DNA of 64,000 bases, taken from Parvibaculum sp963696585. GTDB lineage: Bacteria; Pseudomonadota; Alphaproteobacteria; Parvibaculales; Parvibaculaceae. A model generated the notes under the pieces. The model searched no databases, was not told where the DNA came from, and saw only the letters and a list, made by a program, of their open reading frames with translations. Within the stretch, counting starts at the first letter, position 1. Every line of letters begins with the position of its first letter. Position numbers and translations under genes: made by a program. The stretch lies in the NCBI GenBank assembly GCA_963696585.1, contig CAVOKW010000035.1, positions 1 through 64,000 of the forward strand, in the 5' to 3' direction. Of this stretch, positions 19,086 through 28,343 are shown one piece after another.

Positions 19086-20258
19086 ATGCAGCGTATGAGA
19101 ACACTGGCCCAGACCGAGGCTGGCAATGCCCCGGCCTCGCTGGAAATTGATCGTTCGGGCGGGACGCTGCGCGTGACGGCGCATGGCGACTGGACCGTGC
19201 GCTCGGTGATGGCGATTGATCAGCGGATGCGCATGCTCGTCAGCGAAATGCCGACCAGCGGGGAAGTGGTGCTCGATATTACCGGTGCGGGGCGGCTCGA
19301 TACGGCTGGGGCGTGGATCTTGCGCCGTACCCTGGAGGAGTTCGAACTGCATGGCGTTGCCTGCACCCTGACGGGTATGGATGAGGACGAGAAGACGCTT
19401 TTTGAAAAAGTGGATATCTGTCCCATTCCCGAACCCGAGATTGAAGCGCGGGTTAATCCCTTCATCTATATCGCCGGGCGCACGGGCGACGGGCTGATGG
19501 CGGTCATGGGCGAAGGGCTGCGCGGCATCGATTTTTTTGGCGCGGTGTGCCTGGCCTTGGTGCGGCTCATCTGGCAACCGAGACGGCTGCGACTGATCCC
19601 GCTTATTCATCATATTGAGCGGTCGGGGTTAGACGCTGTGCCGCTTATCTGCCTGCTGACAGGGTTGATTGGTGCTGTCGTTGCCCAGCAAGGCGCGGTG
19701 CAACTGCGTCAATTCGGGGCAGATGTCTTTACTGTCGATCTTGTCGCGATCATCTTCCTGCGAGAGGTAGGCATCCTGCTCACGGCGATCATTGTTGCAG
19801 GTCGATCAGGCAGCGCTTTCACCGCCGAAATCGGTTCGATGAAAATGCGTGAAGAAATCGACGCCATGCGCACGCTTGGTCTTGATCCGATGGACATGCT
19901 GGTGGTGCCGCGCGTTCTGGCGCTTGTCATCACGCTACCGCTGTTGACCTTTCTCGCCGACATCACGGGGCTGATCGGTGGCGGTGTCGTCGCGGTCACC
20001 ATGCTCAACATGTCGCCGGAGAGTTATCTCGTCCGGTTGCAGGAAGCATCGGACTTCTGGACATTCGGTGTCGGGCTCGTCAAGGCGCCCTTCATGGCGA
20101 TCGCGATTGCGCTGATTGGCTGCCGGGCCGGCATGGAAGTGACGGGCAGTGCGGAATCTGTCGGCACGCAGACGACGCGCTCCGTTGTTCAATCCATTTT
20201 TGTTGTCATCATACTGGATGCTTTCTTTGCCATGTTCTTTACAGCGATTGGCGTATAG
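19086..20258 (+). CDS. mlaE: MlaE-type lipid ABC permease with an N-terminal STAS domain
   Basis: 390 residues. An N-terminal STAS-like domain (residues 15-110; VLDITGAGRLDTAGAWILRRTLEEF) is fused to an MlaE permease (150-390) with the conserved VVAQQGAVQLRQFGA, REVGILLTAIIVAGRSGSAFTAEIGSMKMREEIDAM and a terminal AMFFTAIGV. In enterobacteria the STAS part is a separate subunit, MlaB; the fusion is common in alphaproteobacteria. It forms the inner-membrane part of a retrograde phospholipid transport system with the next three genes. Confidence 0.93.
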   Translation: MQRMRTLAQTEAGNAPASLEIDRSGGTLRVTAHGDWTVRSVMAIDQRMRMLVSEMPTSGEVVLDITGAGRLDTAGAWILRRTLEEFELHGVACTLTGMDEDEKTLFEKVDICPIPEPEIEARVNPFIYIAGRTGDGLMAVMGEGLRGIDFFGAVCLALVRLIWQPRRLRLIPLIHHIERSGLDAVPLICLLTGLIGAVVAQQGAVQLRQFGADVFTVDLVAIIFLREVGILLTAIIVAGRSGSAFTAEIGSMKMREEIDAMRTLGLDPMDMLVVPRVLALVITLPLLTFLADITGLIGGGVVAVTMLNMSPESYLVRLQEASDFWTFGVGLVKAPFMAIAIALIGCRAGMEVTGSAESVGTQTTRSVVQSIFVVIILDAFFAMFFTAIGV

Positions 20259-20263
20259 GGCGG

Positions 20264-21037
20264 ATGATGACGGAAGCCGAGACCATCATTCAGGTCGAAG
20301 GGCTGGAAAACAGCTTTGGCGATCATGTCATCCATCGGGGGCTTGATCTGTCGGTCAAGCGCGGTGAAGTGATCGGCATTGTCGGCGGGTCGGGCACGGG
20401 CAAGTCTGTGCTCTTGCGCTCGATCCTTGGCATTCGCAAACCCAATGCGGGCCGCATCAATGTGTTCGGCATGGATCTGACACAGCTTGATGATGATGCC
20501 CGTCGCCGTCAGGAGCAGCGCTGGGGCGTATTGTTTCAGGATGGTGCGCTGTTTTCGGCGTTGACGGTGGCGGAAAATATTCAGGTCGCCTATCGCGAAC
20601 ATCTGCATATGCCGAAGCTGCTGATGGATGAACTGGCGGATGTCAAAATCCAGATGGTCGGGTTGCGTCCCGAAAGCCGCGATCTCTTTCCCTCCGAGCT
20701 TTCAGGGGGCATGCGCAAAAGGGCGGGTCTGGCGCGGGCCCTGGCACTTGATCCGGAAATCCTGTTTCTCGATGAGCCGACAGCCGGACTTGACCCGATT
20801 GGTGCGGCCGAATTTGACGAGCTGATCAACGACCTCAAAAAGACATTGGGGTTGACAGTCGTCATGGTGACGCATGATCTCGACTCGCTTTATGCGGTCT
20901 GTGACAGGATCGCGGTGCTGGCGGAACAACGTGTTATCCTGATCGGGACGATCGACGACATGCTGCTGAGCGAGCATCCCTGGATACGCGAATATTTTCA
21001 CGGGCCGCGGGCAAGGGCGGCTTTCAAAGGCAAATAG
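20264..21037 (+). CDS. mlaF: MlaF-type ABC transporter ATP-binding protein
   Basis: 257 residues. Walker A GGSGTGKS, ABC signature LSGGMRKRAGLARAL (the GGM form is typical of MlaF), Walker B ILFLDEPTAGLDP and the switch His in VMVTHDLDS are all intact. The C-terminus EHPWIREYFHGPRARAAF is also family-typical. It powers the MlaE permease and is placed five bases after it, so it is co-translated. Confidence 0.95.
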   Translation: MMTEAETIIQVEGLENSFGDHVIHRGLDLSVKRGEVIGIVGGSGTGKSVLLRSILGIRKPNAGRINVFGMDLTQLDDDARRRQEQRWGVLFQDGALFSALTVAENIQVAYREHLHMPKLLMDELADVKIQMVGLRPESRDLFPSELSGGMRKRAGLARALALDPEILFLDEPTAGLDPIGAAEFDELINDLKKTLGLTVVMVTHDLDSLYAVCDRIAVLAEQRVILIGTIDDMLLSEHPWIREYFHGPRARAAFKGK

Positions 21038-21051
21038 CCGGGCAGGCGAAT

Positions 21052-21960
21052 ATGGAAATCAAATCTAATAATGTGCTGATTGGCAGCTTCGTTTTGTCGA
21101 TCCTTCTGGCGATTTTCATTTTCGCCATGTGGATCGCGCAGATTCAGCTTGACCGTCAGTACACTTATTATCACATCGTGTTCAAGGGCTCCGTGTCCGG
21201 TCTCAGCAAGAGCGGGGCCGTGCAATATAATGGTTTGCCCGTCGGCAAGGTGGTCGATCTTTTTCTGGCCGAAGATGATCCCAACAAGGTCATTGCCTTT
21301 GTGCAGCTCAACTCGCGCACACCTGTCAAGGAGGATTCGATTGCGCGTCTCGAACTCTATGGCCTGACCGGCGTGGCGCTGATCGAACTTTCAGGCGGCA
21401 GTCCCAATGCCAAACCGTTGCTGCCCGGGAAAGGGCAGGAATATGCCACGATCCGCGCCGAACAATCGACATTGCAGGAACTGGCCAATAGCGCGCCGGA
21501 AGCGGTGCAAGAAGCCAAGGACACGATGAGCGAGATCAAGCGTCTCGTCAGCGAAAATCAGGAGAGCATTCACGACACGCTGGCGAACATCAAGGAAGTG
21601 ACCGACGCCCTTGCGGCAAGTTCAGCCGATATGAAAATCACTCTCAAGAATCTCTCGGAAGCCTCGCTGCATATCAACAATCTGACGCGCGATGCCGATC
21701 ATCTGATGAAGGGTGATGTAAAGGTTTTCCTGTCTGATGCCAGCGCGGCCGCACAAAGCTTCCGTCAGCTTGCCGAGCAGCTTGAGGCTGTGACCCGCGA
21801 AAACGGTCCAGCCCTTGGCAATGGGCTCTCAGAACTGCCGGGCCTGGTCAGTGACATGCGTTCGCTTGTCGCCTCGCTCGACAGGATTGCGAGCAGGGCG
21901 CAGGACGATCCGGCCCGCTTCCTGATCGGCAAAAATGTGCCTGAGGTCACAGCCAAATGA
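21052..21960 (+). CDS. mlaD: MlaD/MCE-domain lipid-binding protein
   Basis: 302 residues. One N-terminal membrane anchor (residues 10-27) is followed by an MCE domain (about 35-115; GSVSGLSKSGAVQYNGLPVGKV and LTGVALIELSGG). The rest is a long helix rich in Glu, Lys and Asn, interrupted by a hydrophobic segment near the C-terminus; this resembles the extended coiled-coil MlaD proteins that span part of the periplasm. It is the substrate-binding component of the lipid ABC system. Its stop overlaps the ATG of the next gene. Confidence 0.93.
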   Translation: MEIKSNNVLIGSFVLSILLAIFIFAMWIAQIQLDRQYTYYHIVFKGSVSGLSKSGAVQYNGLPVGKVVDLFLAEDDPNKVIAFVQLNSRTPVKEDSIARLELYGLTGVALIELSGGSPNAKPLLPGKGQEYATIRAEQSTLQELANSAPEAVQEAKDTMSEIKRLVSENQESIHDTLANIKEVTDALAASSADMKITLKNLSEASLHINNLTRDADHLMKGDVKVFLSDASAAAQSFRQLAEQLEAVTRENGPALGNGLSELPGLVSDMRSLVASLDRIASRAQDDPARFLIGKNVPEVTAK

Positions 21961-22616
21961 GAACGAAGGATTGCATCAAAATGAAGAGCCGCCATCCACT
22001 GCGAGAGTTCACGCTGTTCTCGATACTGGCGATAGGCCTTTCCGGCTGCGCGCTTGTCAATGTGGCGGGCGAGGCCGCGCCGGAACTTTATGTCTTGAGC
22101 GCACCCGTGCTTGAGCCCCTGCCGACTGGAACCGCGACGACGAAGCCGACGATACTGGTGAGCGACTTTGCAGCACCTGCCGCCATTGACACCACGCGCA
22201 TTCTCTATCAGCCGACGCCCAATGAGGTGAAATATTATGCCGGGGCGCGCTGGACGGACAGTGTGCCGAAGATGGTGCATGGGCTTCTGGTCGAGACGTT
22301 GGATAAATCTGGCGGCGCGATTGCCCTTGATGATCGCAGCCTCGTCCTCAAGAGCGAGTTTGAACTTGTTGGCGACATACGCCGCTTTGGTGCGTCGCCC
22401 AATGCCGAAGGCAAGAGCGTGGTTGATGTGGCGATGATCGTCCGGCTGGTGCGTGCCAGCGACCGCTCGATTGTGGATGCGCGCAGTTTTGAAGCCAGCG
22501 CGACCACAAAGGGCAGTGGCATGAAGCCCGTGATTGAGGCCTATAACGAAGCGTTGGGGATAACGGTTGCCGATATCACAGCCTGGTCCATTTCGGCTGC
22601 CTCGACGGGCAGGTGA
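21957..22616 (+). CDS. ABC-type transport auxiliary lipoprotein (PqiC-like, DUF330-related)
   Basis: 219 residues. The N-terminus has a lipobox L-S-G-C (Cys around residue 31), so it is probably lipidated and anchored in the outer or inner membrane. The rest (YVLSAPVLEPLP, TTRILYQPTPNEVKYYAGARWTD, VPKMVHGLLVETLDKSG) is typical of the auxiliary lipoproteins that accompany MlaEFD-type importers. The ATG overlaps the mlaD stop. A second in-frame ATG at 21981 is possible. Confidence 0.88.
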   Translation: MRTKDCIKMKSRHPLREFTLFSILAIGLSGCALVNVAGEAAPELYVLSAPVLEPLPTGTATTKPTILVSDFAAPAAIDTTRILYQPTPNEVKYYAGARWTDSVPKMVHGLLVETLDKSGGAIALDDRSLVLKSEFELVGDIRRFGASPNAEGKSVVDVAMIVRLVRASDRSIVDARSFEASATTKGSGMKPVIEAYNEALGITVADITAWSISAASTGR

Positions 22617-22621
22617 TGGGT

Positions 22622-24826
22622 TCAGCCGACGCGGCCTGTTGCCTGTGCGAGCATGAGATAGACCTTGCCGGTATCCGACGAGAGATAGGTCTCGACCAGG
22701 ATATTGTCGCGGTCACGTTCGGCGGCCGTGTCGAGAAGGTCTTCGAACAGGCCGATGAAACGATCCACATGCGCGCGGAACTCGCTATCATTGCGATATT
22801 TGACGGCAACCTGATCGTAAAGTTCACGACCGGCAAGATTATACAGGCGGCGGGCAAAGACATTGCGTTCGCCAGCCTTGTAACGCCGCCAGAGATCGGC
22901 GGGCGGGCTTTGTTCAAGGGCGCGGTCGAGATCAATGGCGAGTGATTGCAAGGTTTCAATCACATGCAGTGAGGCGCGATGAAAGTCGCGATCAGCGCCG
23001 TCATGGCGTTTTTCGGCGACGGGTTCGGGCCTGCGATCAGCGGCTGCGAGAAGATCGCTCAGGCGACCCCGATTGCGCGGTGCATCAGGCGTCATGCGCG
23101 GGCTGGAAGCAGGTGGCGTCGCGAGGGTTGGCGCGGCGGGGCGCTGCATCTGATGCAGGGGTGAGGTGCGATCCAGACTGCGGGCATGGCGCACGACGAT
23201 TTCAGAAATCGTGGCGAGGGCATTGACCTGTTCGCTCAGAACATCGCCCAGCGCCTGCGCACTTTGGGCGGCTTCGAGGGGCATGGTCTCCATGCGCTTA
23301 TCGAGTTCGCCCGCCGCTTCCGTCAGCGCGGCACCGGCTTCACGCGCGGCGGTGCCGAGACGCTGCATCGCCTCGTGGAAGTGCTGCGCGGCGGCGTTGT
23401 TCTGCGTCAGTGCATGGCTCGTGGCGAGTTGCAGGAGATCAAACTGTTTTGTGAGGTCGGTCGAGATGGCCCCCACTGCTTGCGAGAGATGGGTTGTCAT
23501 GTCGCTCGTCGCCTGACGCAGATCATCGGCGCTTGACCGAATGAGGCTGGTGGCGCTTTCAACGACTTCGCTCTTCAATGTGCCCGTGATGCTTTTCAAT
23601 TCATCAACGGTTGCGGCAATGGCGCGCGTGGCGGCACCCGCCGAGCGGCTGACGGCAGCCGATGTTTCTTCGGCGTCGCGCCCGGCGCGGGCGATTTCGG
23701 CGGTCACAGCTTCGCGCATCGCCCGGGTCTTGCCTTCAACGGACATGAAGGTGTCATCAAGCCCGGCGGCGAGCGACTTGACCGCCTTGCCGATTTCGGC
23801 GGTATGGGCGGCAAGGGCGGCATCGGCAAAGTTCATCTGATGGCTATAGGCTTCAAACACGCCTTGCAGATGCTGGTGTTCCTGTTCGAGCCTGTCCGCG
23901 GCCTCGGCGATCTGCTGGCGCTGATTTTCGTAGTGCTGAGAAATGCTGTCGGCACGGGCGAGCGCATTATTGGCGACGACTTCGAGGCGCGAGGCCTGAC
24001 GGTCGAGCGTGGAAGAGGTGGCGTCGGCACCGGCACGCGCGGCTTCGCTGACACGGGCGAGTGTCGTTGTCTGCTCGACGACACGTTCGCCCGCGCGGCG
24101 AATATCGGCTTCGGCTTTGCCTGTGAGGCTGCGGATCGATTCAACTTCCATGCGGATGGCGCGCGCGATGGTGTCGCTTTCGCTGCCAAGGCTGGTGCCG
24201 AGTTCCTGAAGATTGGTTTTGTGGCGGGTCAGCAATTCTTCCATGGCGCGGGCACGAAACTCGGCCCGGCCTGTGCCGCGTTCGATGTCGTCGAGTTCGC
24301 GGCTGACCAGCGCTTTCAAATCCGCCGCTTGGGTCAGCGCGTCGCCGAGACCGGCACGCATCAGATCCACCTCGCGGCGCACGGCCTGCGCGAGCGTGGT
24401 AATGTCGTCAGCGGTATGATCGGCTGGATCGGCAAGGCGAATGGCGGCCTTGGCAAGGGCTTCCGACATGAGCTGCATTTCGGCGCCGCGCCAGGTGATG
24501 AAGGCGATGAGCCAGACAAGCACGACGGGCAGAAGAATGGCGAGCGCGAGACCCGTTGTTTCCAGCGGCGTCAAACTGGCGAGACGATCCGGTCCGAGCC
24601 AGGACCAGAGCGCGAGACCCCCCGCACCCAAAAGGGCGATGGTGGCGAAAAAAGCGGCCTGCGGAATGGCGGCGGCGGGACGGCGCGCCAACAGGCGATA
24701 AATCGCACCAGCCGTCGGGCTGTCCTCGTTGGCTGCCGAGACTTTGGCGTCGTTGGCGCTGTCGGCTGCCGAACGCAGCGGCGACTTTGAGGCCAAATCA
24801 CTGTTTTTCATAGGCTTCCCGACCAT
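22622..24826 (-). CDS. Large membrane-anchored coiled-coil protein, unknown function
   Basis: 734 residues (an ATG at 24811 would shorten it by five). A 50-residue polar N-terminus leads to two membrane segments (about 55-80 and 92-115), then about 500 residues of Ala/Glu/Arg-rich heptad helix with no catalytic motif, and a compact C-terminal domain (640-734) with YLSSDTGKVYLMLAQATG, a segment I recall as conserved in proteins of this order. Such proteins are often mislabelled kinesin-like. The shape suggests a scaffold, perhaps for cell-pole or division-site organisation, but there is no direct evidence. It is divergent from the Hpt gene, sharing a 184-base promoter region. Confidence 0.7.
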   Translation of the reverse strand: MVGKPMKNSDLASKSPLRSAADSANDAKVSAANEDSPTAGAIYRLLARRPAAAIPQAAFFATIALLGAGGLALWSWLGPDRLASLTPLETTGLALAILLPVVLVWLIAFITWRGAEMQLMSEALAKAAIRLADPADHTADDITTLAQAVRREVDLMRAGLGDALTQAADLKALVSRELDDIERGTGRAEFRARAMEELLTRHKTNLQELGTSLGSESDTIARAIRMEVESIRSLTGKAEADIRRAGERVVEQTTTLARVSEAARAGADATSSTLDRQASRLEVVANNALARADSISQHYENQRQQIAEAADRLEQEHQHLQGVFEAYSHQMNFADAALAAHTAEIGKAVKSLAAGLDDTFMSVEGKTRAMREAVTAEIARAGRDAEETSAAVSRSAGAATRAIAATVDELKSITGTLKSEVVESATSLIRSSADDLRQATSDMTTHLSQAVGAISTDLTKQFDLLQLATSHALTQNNAAAQHFHEAMQRLGTAAREAGAALTEAAGELDKRMETMPLEAAQSAQALGDVLSEQVNALATISEIVVRHARSLDRTSPLHQMQRPAAPTLATPPASSPRMTPDAPRNRGRLSDLLAAADRRPEPVAEKRHDGADRDFHRASLHVIETLQSLAIDLDRALEQSPPADLWRRYKAGERNVFARRLYNLAGRELYDQVAVKYRNDSEFRAHVDRFIGLFEDLLDTAAERDRDNILVETYLSSDTGKVYLMLAQATGRVG

Positions 24827-24950
24827 GACCGAGAGGGGGCTTTGCGGCTTTTAGCCTGTCGGAAGCAGGCCTGCCCGTCAACATGCCACATATAGAGGGC
24901 GCGGAGGCGGGTGTTTTTAACGATTCAGTATCGGAAGGAGACATAAGATC

Positions 24951-24978
24951 TGGGTCTGGAGATTTGGGTCTGGAGATT
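24951..24978 (+). repeat. Two tandem copies of a 14-bp unit upstream of the Hpt gene
   Basis: TGGGTCTGGAGATT occurs twice in a row, with a partial third (CGGGTC). It lies in the divergent promoter region between the coiled-coil protein and the Hpt gene, about 33 bases before the latter's ATG. It could be a regulator site or a simple slippage repeat. Confidence 0.6.
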
Positions 24979-25010
24979 CGGGTCAGGACAGCTTTAGCGG
25001 GAGTGATGGC

Positions 25011-25391
25011 ATGGCCTATGCCGCCAATATGTCGACAGGTATCGGAATTGGCGATCATCCTGTGAGCGAGCGTCCGATCGATCTCGTGCATCTCTCGACC
25101 TACACGCGGGGCAATCGCGCGCTGGAGAGCGAGTTGCTCGGCATGTTCCGCACGCAGGCTGATCTCTATGTCTCGCGGCTCGAAGCGGCCCAGTCCGAGG
25201 CGGAATGGAAGAATACCGCGCATAGCCTGAAAGGGTCGGCGCGCGGGCTGGGTGCCTGGGTGGTGGGGGAGCTTGCCGAACAGGCCGAACGCGCTGCCGG
25301 GGCCGATGCATCGACGCGCCGGGCGCTGCTTGGTGAAATTTCCAAGGCACTTGCCGCCGTCAAGGCCTTTATCGATCAGATGACGGATTAA
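25011..25391 (+). CDS. Hpt (histidine phosphotransfer) domain protein
   Basis: 126 residues forming a single Hpt four-helix bundle. The phosphorylated His is in HSLKGSARGLGAW, the standard Hpt motif. An ATG at 25029 is an alternative start. It should relay phosphate between a hybrid sensor kinase and a response regulator; neither is in the window. In related bacteria ChpT and similar relays feed CtrA, but this protein is a monodomain Hpt, not a ChpT-type dimer. Its end overlaps that of the convergent oxidase by four bases. Confidence 0.88.
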   Translation: MAYAANMSTGIGIGDHPVSERPIDLVHLSTYTRGNRALESELLGMFRTQADLYVSRLEAAQSEAEWKNTAHSLKGSARGLGAWVVGELAEQAERAAGADASTRRALLGEISKALAAVKAFIDQMTD

Positions 25392-26512
25392 GCGCGGGGC
25401 TGACCAAGTGCGTCACGCACGGCTTGCGCGATTGCCAGTGATGAGGTCAATCCGGGGCTTTCGATGCCGAAGAGATTGACGAGGCCGGGAACCCCATGGG
25501 TGGCGGGTCCGGCGATGATGAAATCCCCTGAGGCCTGATCCGGCCCCTGCAATTTGGGACGAATGCCAGAATAAGCAGGCGTGAGCGCGTTGTCTTTCAG
25601 CGCGGGCCAGTAGCGACGGATCGCGGCGTAGAAAACATCGCCACGGCGCGGGTCGACGCGATAGTCAGGCGTAGCGTTTTCAACAGGCACCCATTCAACG
25701 TCAGGTCCGAAGCGGGCCTGTCCGCCCAGATCGAGCGTCAGGTGCACGCCAAGACCGGCGCCTTCGGGCACGGGATAGATGAGGCGCGAAAAGGGCGCGC
25801 GTCCGGCAAGCGTGAAATAATTGCCCTTGGCAAAATGGGCTTGCGGGACATGGGCTTTATCAAGCCCGTCGATGCCGGCCGCCAGCGCGGGCGCCCAGAG
25901 GCCCGCCGCATTGATGAGGTGTCGGCAGGTGAGGCGTGTTGGTTCCGCGCCGCCGACATGAACGGCAAAACCGTCCTTCATGACTTCGACATGCGTGACG
26001 GGGGCGTTGAGTGCAATCGTGCCGCCATGATCCTCGATCGCGCCTTGCAGACTCAGCATGAAGGCATGGGCATCGATGATGCCTGTCGAGGGCGAATGCA
26101 GCGCGGCAACGCAGGCGAGAGCGGGTTCGGCGGCTGTCGCCTGTGCGGCTGAAAGCTCGGTCACGTCGGTGACGCCATTGGCGCGCGCCTTGATCGCAAT
26201 GGCGGCGAGTTCGTCGCGCTCCGTCTCGCTTGTCGCGACGATAAACTTGCCGCAGCGCTTGTGCGGCAGATGGCGCGTTTCGAGATAGTCATAGAGCAGG
26301 GCGCGACCGCGAACGCAGAGCGCGGCTTTGAGGCTGTCTTGCGGATAGTAGAGCCCCGCGTGAATGACTTCGCTGTTGCGGGCGGAGATTTCCGTGCCGA
26401 TGGCGCTGTGGCGTTCGAGCACAATCACCTCATGACCGGCGCGCGCCATCTCACGCGCGAGCGCAAGGCCGATGACGCCCGCGCCGATGATGAGGGTGTC
26501 GATGTCAGTCAT
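25388..26512 (-). CDS. FAD-dependent oxidoreductase, L-2-hydroxyglutarate oxidase (LhgO)-like
   Basis: 374 residues from the ATG at 26512. The FAD-binding Rossmann motif IIGAGVIGLALAREMARAGHEVIVLER opens the protein. ARNSEVIHAGLYYP, typical of LhgO-type enzymes, holds the flavin-contact region. The C-terminus GLVNLFGIESPGLTSSLAIAQAV is also family-typical. It probably oxidises L-2-hydroxyglutarate or a similar alpha-hydroxyacid at the membrane. Close homologues vary in substrate. Confidence 0.88.
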   Translation of the reverse strand: MTDIDTLIIGAGVIGLALAREMARAGHEVIVLERHSAIGTEISARNSEVIHAGLYYPQDSLKAALCVRGRALLYDYLETRHLPHKRCGKFIVATSETERDELAAIAIKARANGVTDVTELSAAQATAAEPALACVAALHSPSTGIIDAHAFMLSLQGAIEDHGGTIALNAPVTHVEVMKDGFAVHVGGAEPTRLTCRHLINAAGLWAPALAAGIDGLDKAHVPQAHFAKGNYFTLAGRAPFSRLIYPVPEGAGLGVHLTLDLGGQARFGPDVEWVPVENATPDYRVDPRRGDVFYAAIRRYWPALKDNALTPAYSGIRPKLQGPDQASGDFIIAGPATHGVPGLVNLFGIESPGLTSSLAIAQAVRDALGQPRA

Positions 26513-26538
26513 GGGGCGACAACGCATATTGCGGGCAT

Positions 26539-27891
26539 TTAGCTATTCAATGTCCAGCCGCCACCTTGCGGCGTGAAATAGTCCCGTTCTCGAATGCTTA
26601 TCTTCAGGTCCAGCAGATCTGCAAGCGATGCTATTTCCCGCCCGATCAGATCGTCAAAATCCTTAAGACCCAGGCTGGCTAGTTCGACCGCCGTTTGATC
26701 CAGATGTTGCAGCATGGGGCCAATCTCTTTTTCCACGATACGTCTGATGGCCAATTTTGATTTGGGACCAAACATCTGGATAAATTTTGTCAGATCAAGT
26801 GGACTTATCTCGTCGAATGTCTTCGCTTCTCCGATCTTGAATGACAGTTCATGTGTGTAATCGTCGGAGAGGCGAATCGGCAGCATGTCGTAGAGCGGTG
26901 CCAGACGCGGCGTAGGTCCCTGATCGTAAATCAGGGCATGGTTTTTGGCGTGGTTGTCTGTGTTGCCGATAGCCAGATTGAATATGGCAATGCGCAGGAA
27001 AATGAGCCGGTTCAGCGCGGGCGCATTTGTTTGCCCCAACACCTCATTTATTTTTGATGCGGAAAAATGCCTATCTGGAGTGCCGCGGCGCTCGTATTTT
27101 AGTCGTGCTGGCAGTCCGAGGGCCTGACAGAAATCTTCCTGATGTAGTCGTGTGACGGAACCATTGGCGCTGACATGCCGATCATATCTCTTGATCAGCA
27201 ATCCAATTTCCTGGCCGCGTTTAAACTCAGCCGGAAAGGCAATGGCATGGCCAACGACATCTCGGGCAAGCCTGGCTGCTACAGCTTCCTGTTTCACTTC
27301 GCGTTCACGCCCTCGTGAAGGCACTTTCAGAATATGGGTCGTTGGTACTCGCAGCTTGTCCTTGGGGAACCCGAAGCGATCCGGTTGAATTTGCGTGAGA
27401 GCTATTTTTCGCTGGACACCGGCCACCGGGGAGGGGTCTCTGACTTCATCGGGCAGTGGCAATTTGTCCGCCAGTCTGCGCATGATGTCAGTCAGGTTCT
27501 CTGTCGAGAGTTCAAAATAGTCCGTATCGATATTGCCGGGAATTTTTATGGGCGGGGCATCCTGCGGTATGCAACTTATAGCGCCGCTACAATCGCCACC
27601 GAGATGTTTCAGGAGACCGACAATATCGTCACGCGAAATGGCTTCGCGGTCCATCATGTCCTGTAGCTGATTGTTTTCCGGCAGCAGATTGTCAAAGAAT
27701 GCACGGGTGCTTTGGTCTGTGAATGCATTGCTTTGCAGGGGCAGTGATAGTGAGATCGGAATGGCATCGTTTTTTTTGAGATAGTCGTCCGTATAAAGAA
27801 AGACGCAAGCGTCACTTTCCTCCCGGATCAGATGACCTATCGGTGTGTCAAAACTTTCCAGCCTGACATCCAGTATTTCAGATGTGCTCAT
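26539..27891 (-). CDS. hipA: HipA-type Ser/Thr kinase toxin
   Basis: 450 residues. The N-terminal HipA_N-like part (LESFDTPIGHLIRE, ISLSLPLQ, RAFFDNLLPEN) is followed by a kinase domain with GVQRKIALTQ, the catalytic loop IGNTDNHAKNHALIYD and metal Asp in RLAPLYDMLP. All active-site residues of HipA are visible. HipA kinases phosphorylate glutamyl-tRNA synthetase or similar targets and induce dormancy. The start overlaps the hipB stop (ATGA). The gene is visibly richer in A+T than its neighbours and uses less biased codons, suggesting acquisition by transfer. Confidence 0.93.
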   Translation of the reverse strand: MSTSEILDVRLESFDTPIGHLIREESDACVFLYTDDYLKKNDAIPISLSLPLQSNAFTDQSTRAFFDNLLPENNQLQDMMDREAISRDDIVGLLKHLGGDCSGAISCIPQDAPPIKIPGNIDTDYFELSTENLTDIMRRLADKLPLPDEVRDPSPVAGVQRKIALTQIQPDRFGFPKDKLRVPTTHILKVPSRGREREVKQEAVAARLARDVVGHAIAFPAEFKRGQEIGLLIKRYDRHVSANGSVTRLHQEDFCQALGLPARLKYERRGTPDRHFSASKINEVLGQTNAPALNRLIFLRIAIFNLAIGNTDNHAKNHALIYDQGPTPRLAPLYDMLPIRLSDDYTHELSFKIGEAKTFDEISPLDLTKFIQMFGPKSKLAIRRIVEKEIGPMLQHLDQTAVELASLGLKDFDDLIGREIASLADLLDLKISIRERDYFTPQGGGWTLNS

Positions 27892-28322
27892 TTTGGTTTT
27901 GCCAGAATTTCGATTCCGGCTGCTTCACAAACTTGCAGGACGAGGCCGAATTCTAGCGACGGCTTGCCGCGTTCAAGTTCCGAAATAAAGCGTCGGCCAA
28001 CGCCTGATATGTCGGCGAATTCCTGCTGCGACAGTTTCAGTGCTTTTCGTTTTTCACGGATCATTTTTCCGAGTTGTTCGGTTGCGCTGAGATGTGCTGG
28101 TGGTATCGGACCTGGAATTGCCGTCAGAATTGTTTGAGAGGGAAGAAGTGTTTTTTCTTGTTCAGCCATGGCAGCTCGAATTTGAAGCAAGTAGGTTGCC
28201 GGGATCTGAGGCAGGCGTGGCACCGAAATCTGAGGGATGCGAGGCAAGGGGGCGCTAACGCCCGTTGATTTCAGGTCGGCGGCTATTGATGTGATGGGTT
28301 TCATCTGCGTGTCGCGAGACAT
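27888..28322 (-). CDS. hipB: HipB-type antitoxin (XRE helix-turn-helix) with a proline-rich N-terminal extension
   Basis: 144 residues, longer than ordinary HipB (70-90). The helix-turn-helix lies in residues 84-140: LGKMIREKRKALKLSQQEFADISGVGRRFISELERGKPSL, followed by the VLQVCEAAGIEILAK C-terminus. The first 80 residues contain the near-repeat PRIPQISVPRLPQIP and further Pro-rich segments with no known fold. The start is set by an AGGAG ribosome site that itself lies inside an operator palindrome. The antitoxin should bind and neutralise HipA and repress the operon. Confidence 0.9.
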   Translation of the reverse strand: MSRDTQMKPITSIAADLKSTGVSAPLPRIPQISVPRLPQIPATYLLQIRAAMAEQEKTLLPSQTILTAIPGPIPPAHLSATEQLGKMIREKRKALKLSQQEFADISGVGRRFISELERGKPSLEFGLVLQVCEAAGIEILAKPK

Positions 28323-28327
28323 ATTTT

Positions 28328-28343
28328 GCTCCTGTACGGGAAC
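28328..28343. promoter_or_regulatory. HipB operator site 1 (centre of a larger palindrome at the start codon)
   Basis: The 16-bp core reads GTTCCCGTACAGGAGC on the minus strand and is the centre of an interrupted palindrome spanning 28321-28350 with arms ATATTTTGCTCC and GGAACAAAATAT, differing at one position. It covers the hipB ribosome site and abuts the start codon, so binding should block translation and transcription initiation. It matches operators 2 and 3 at 11 or more of 16 positions. Confidence 0.65.
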
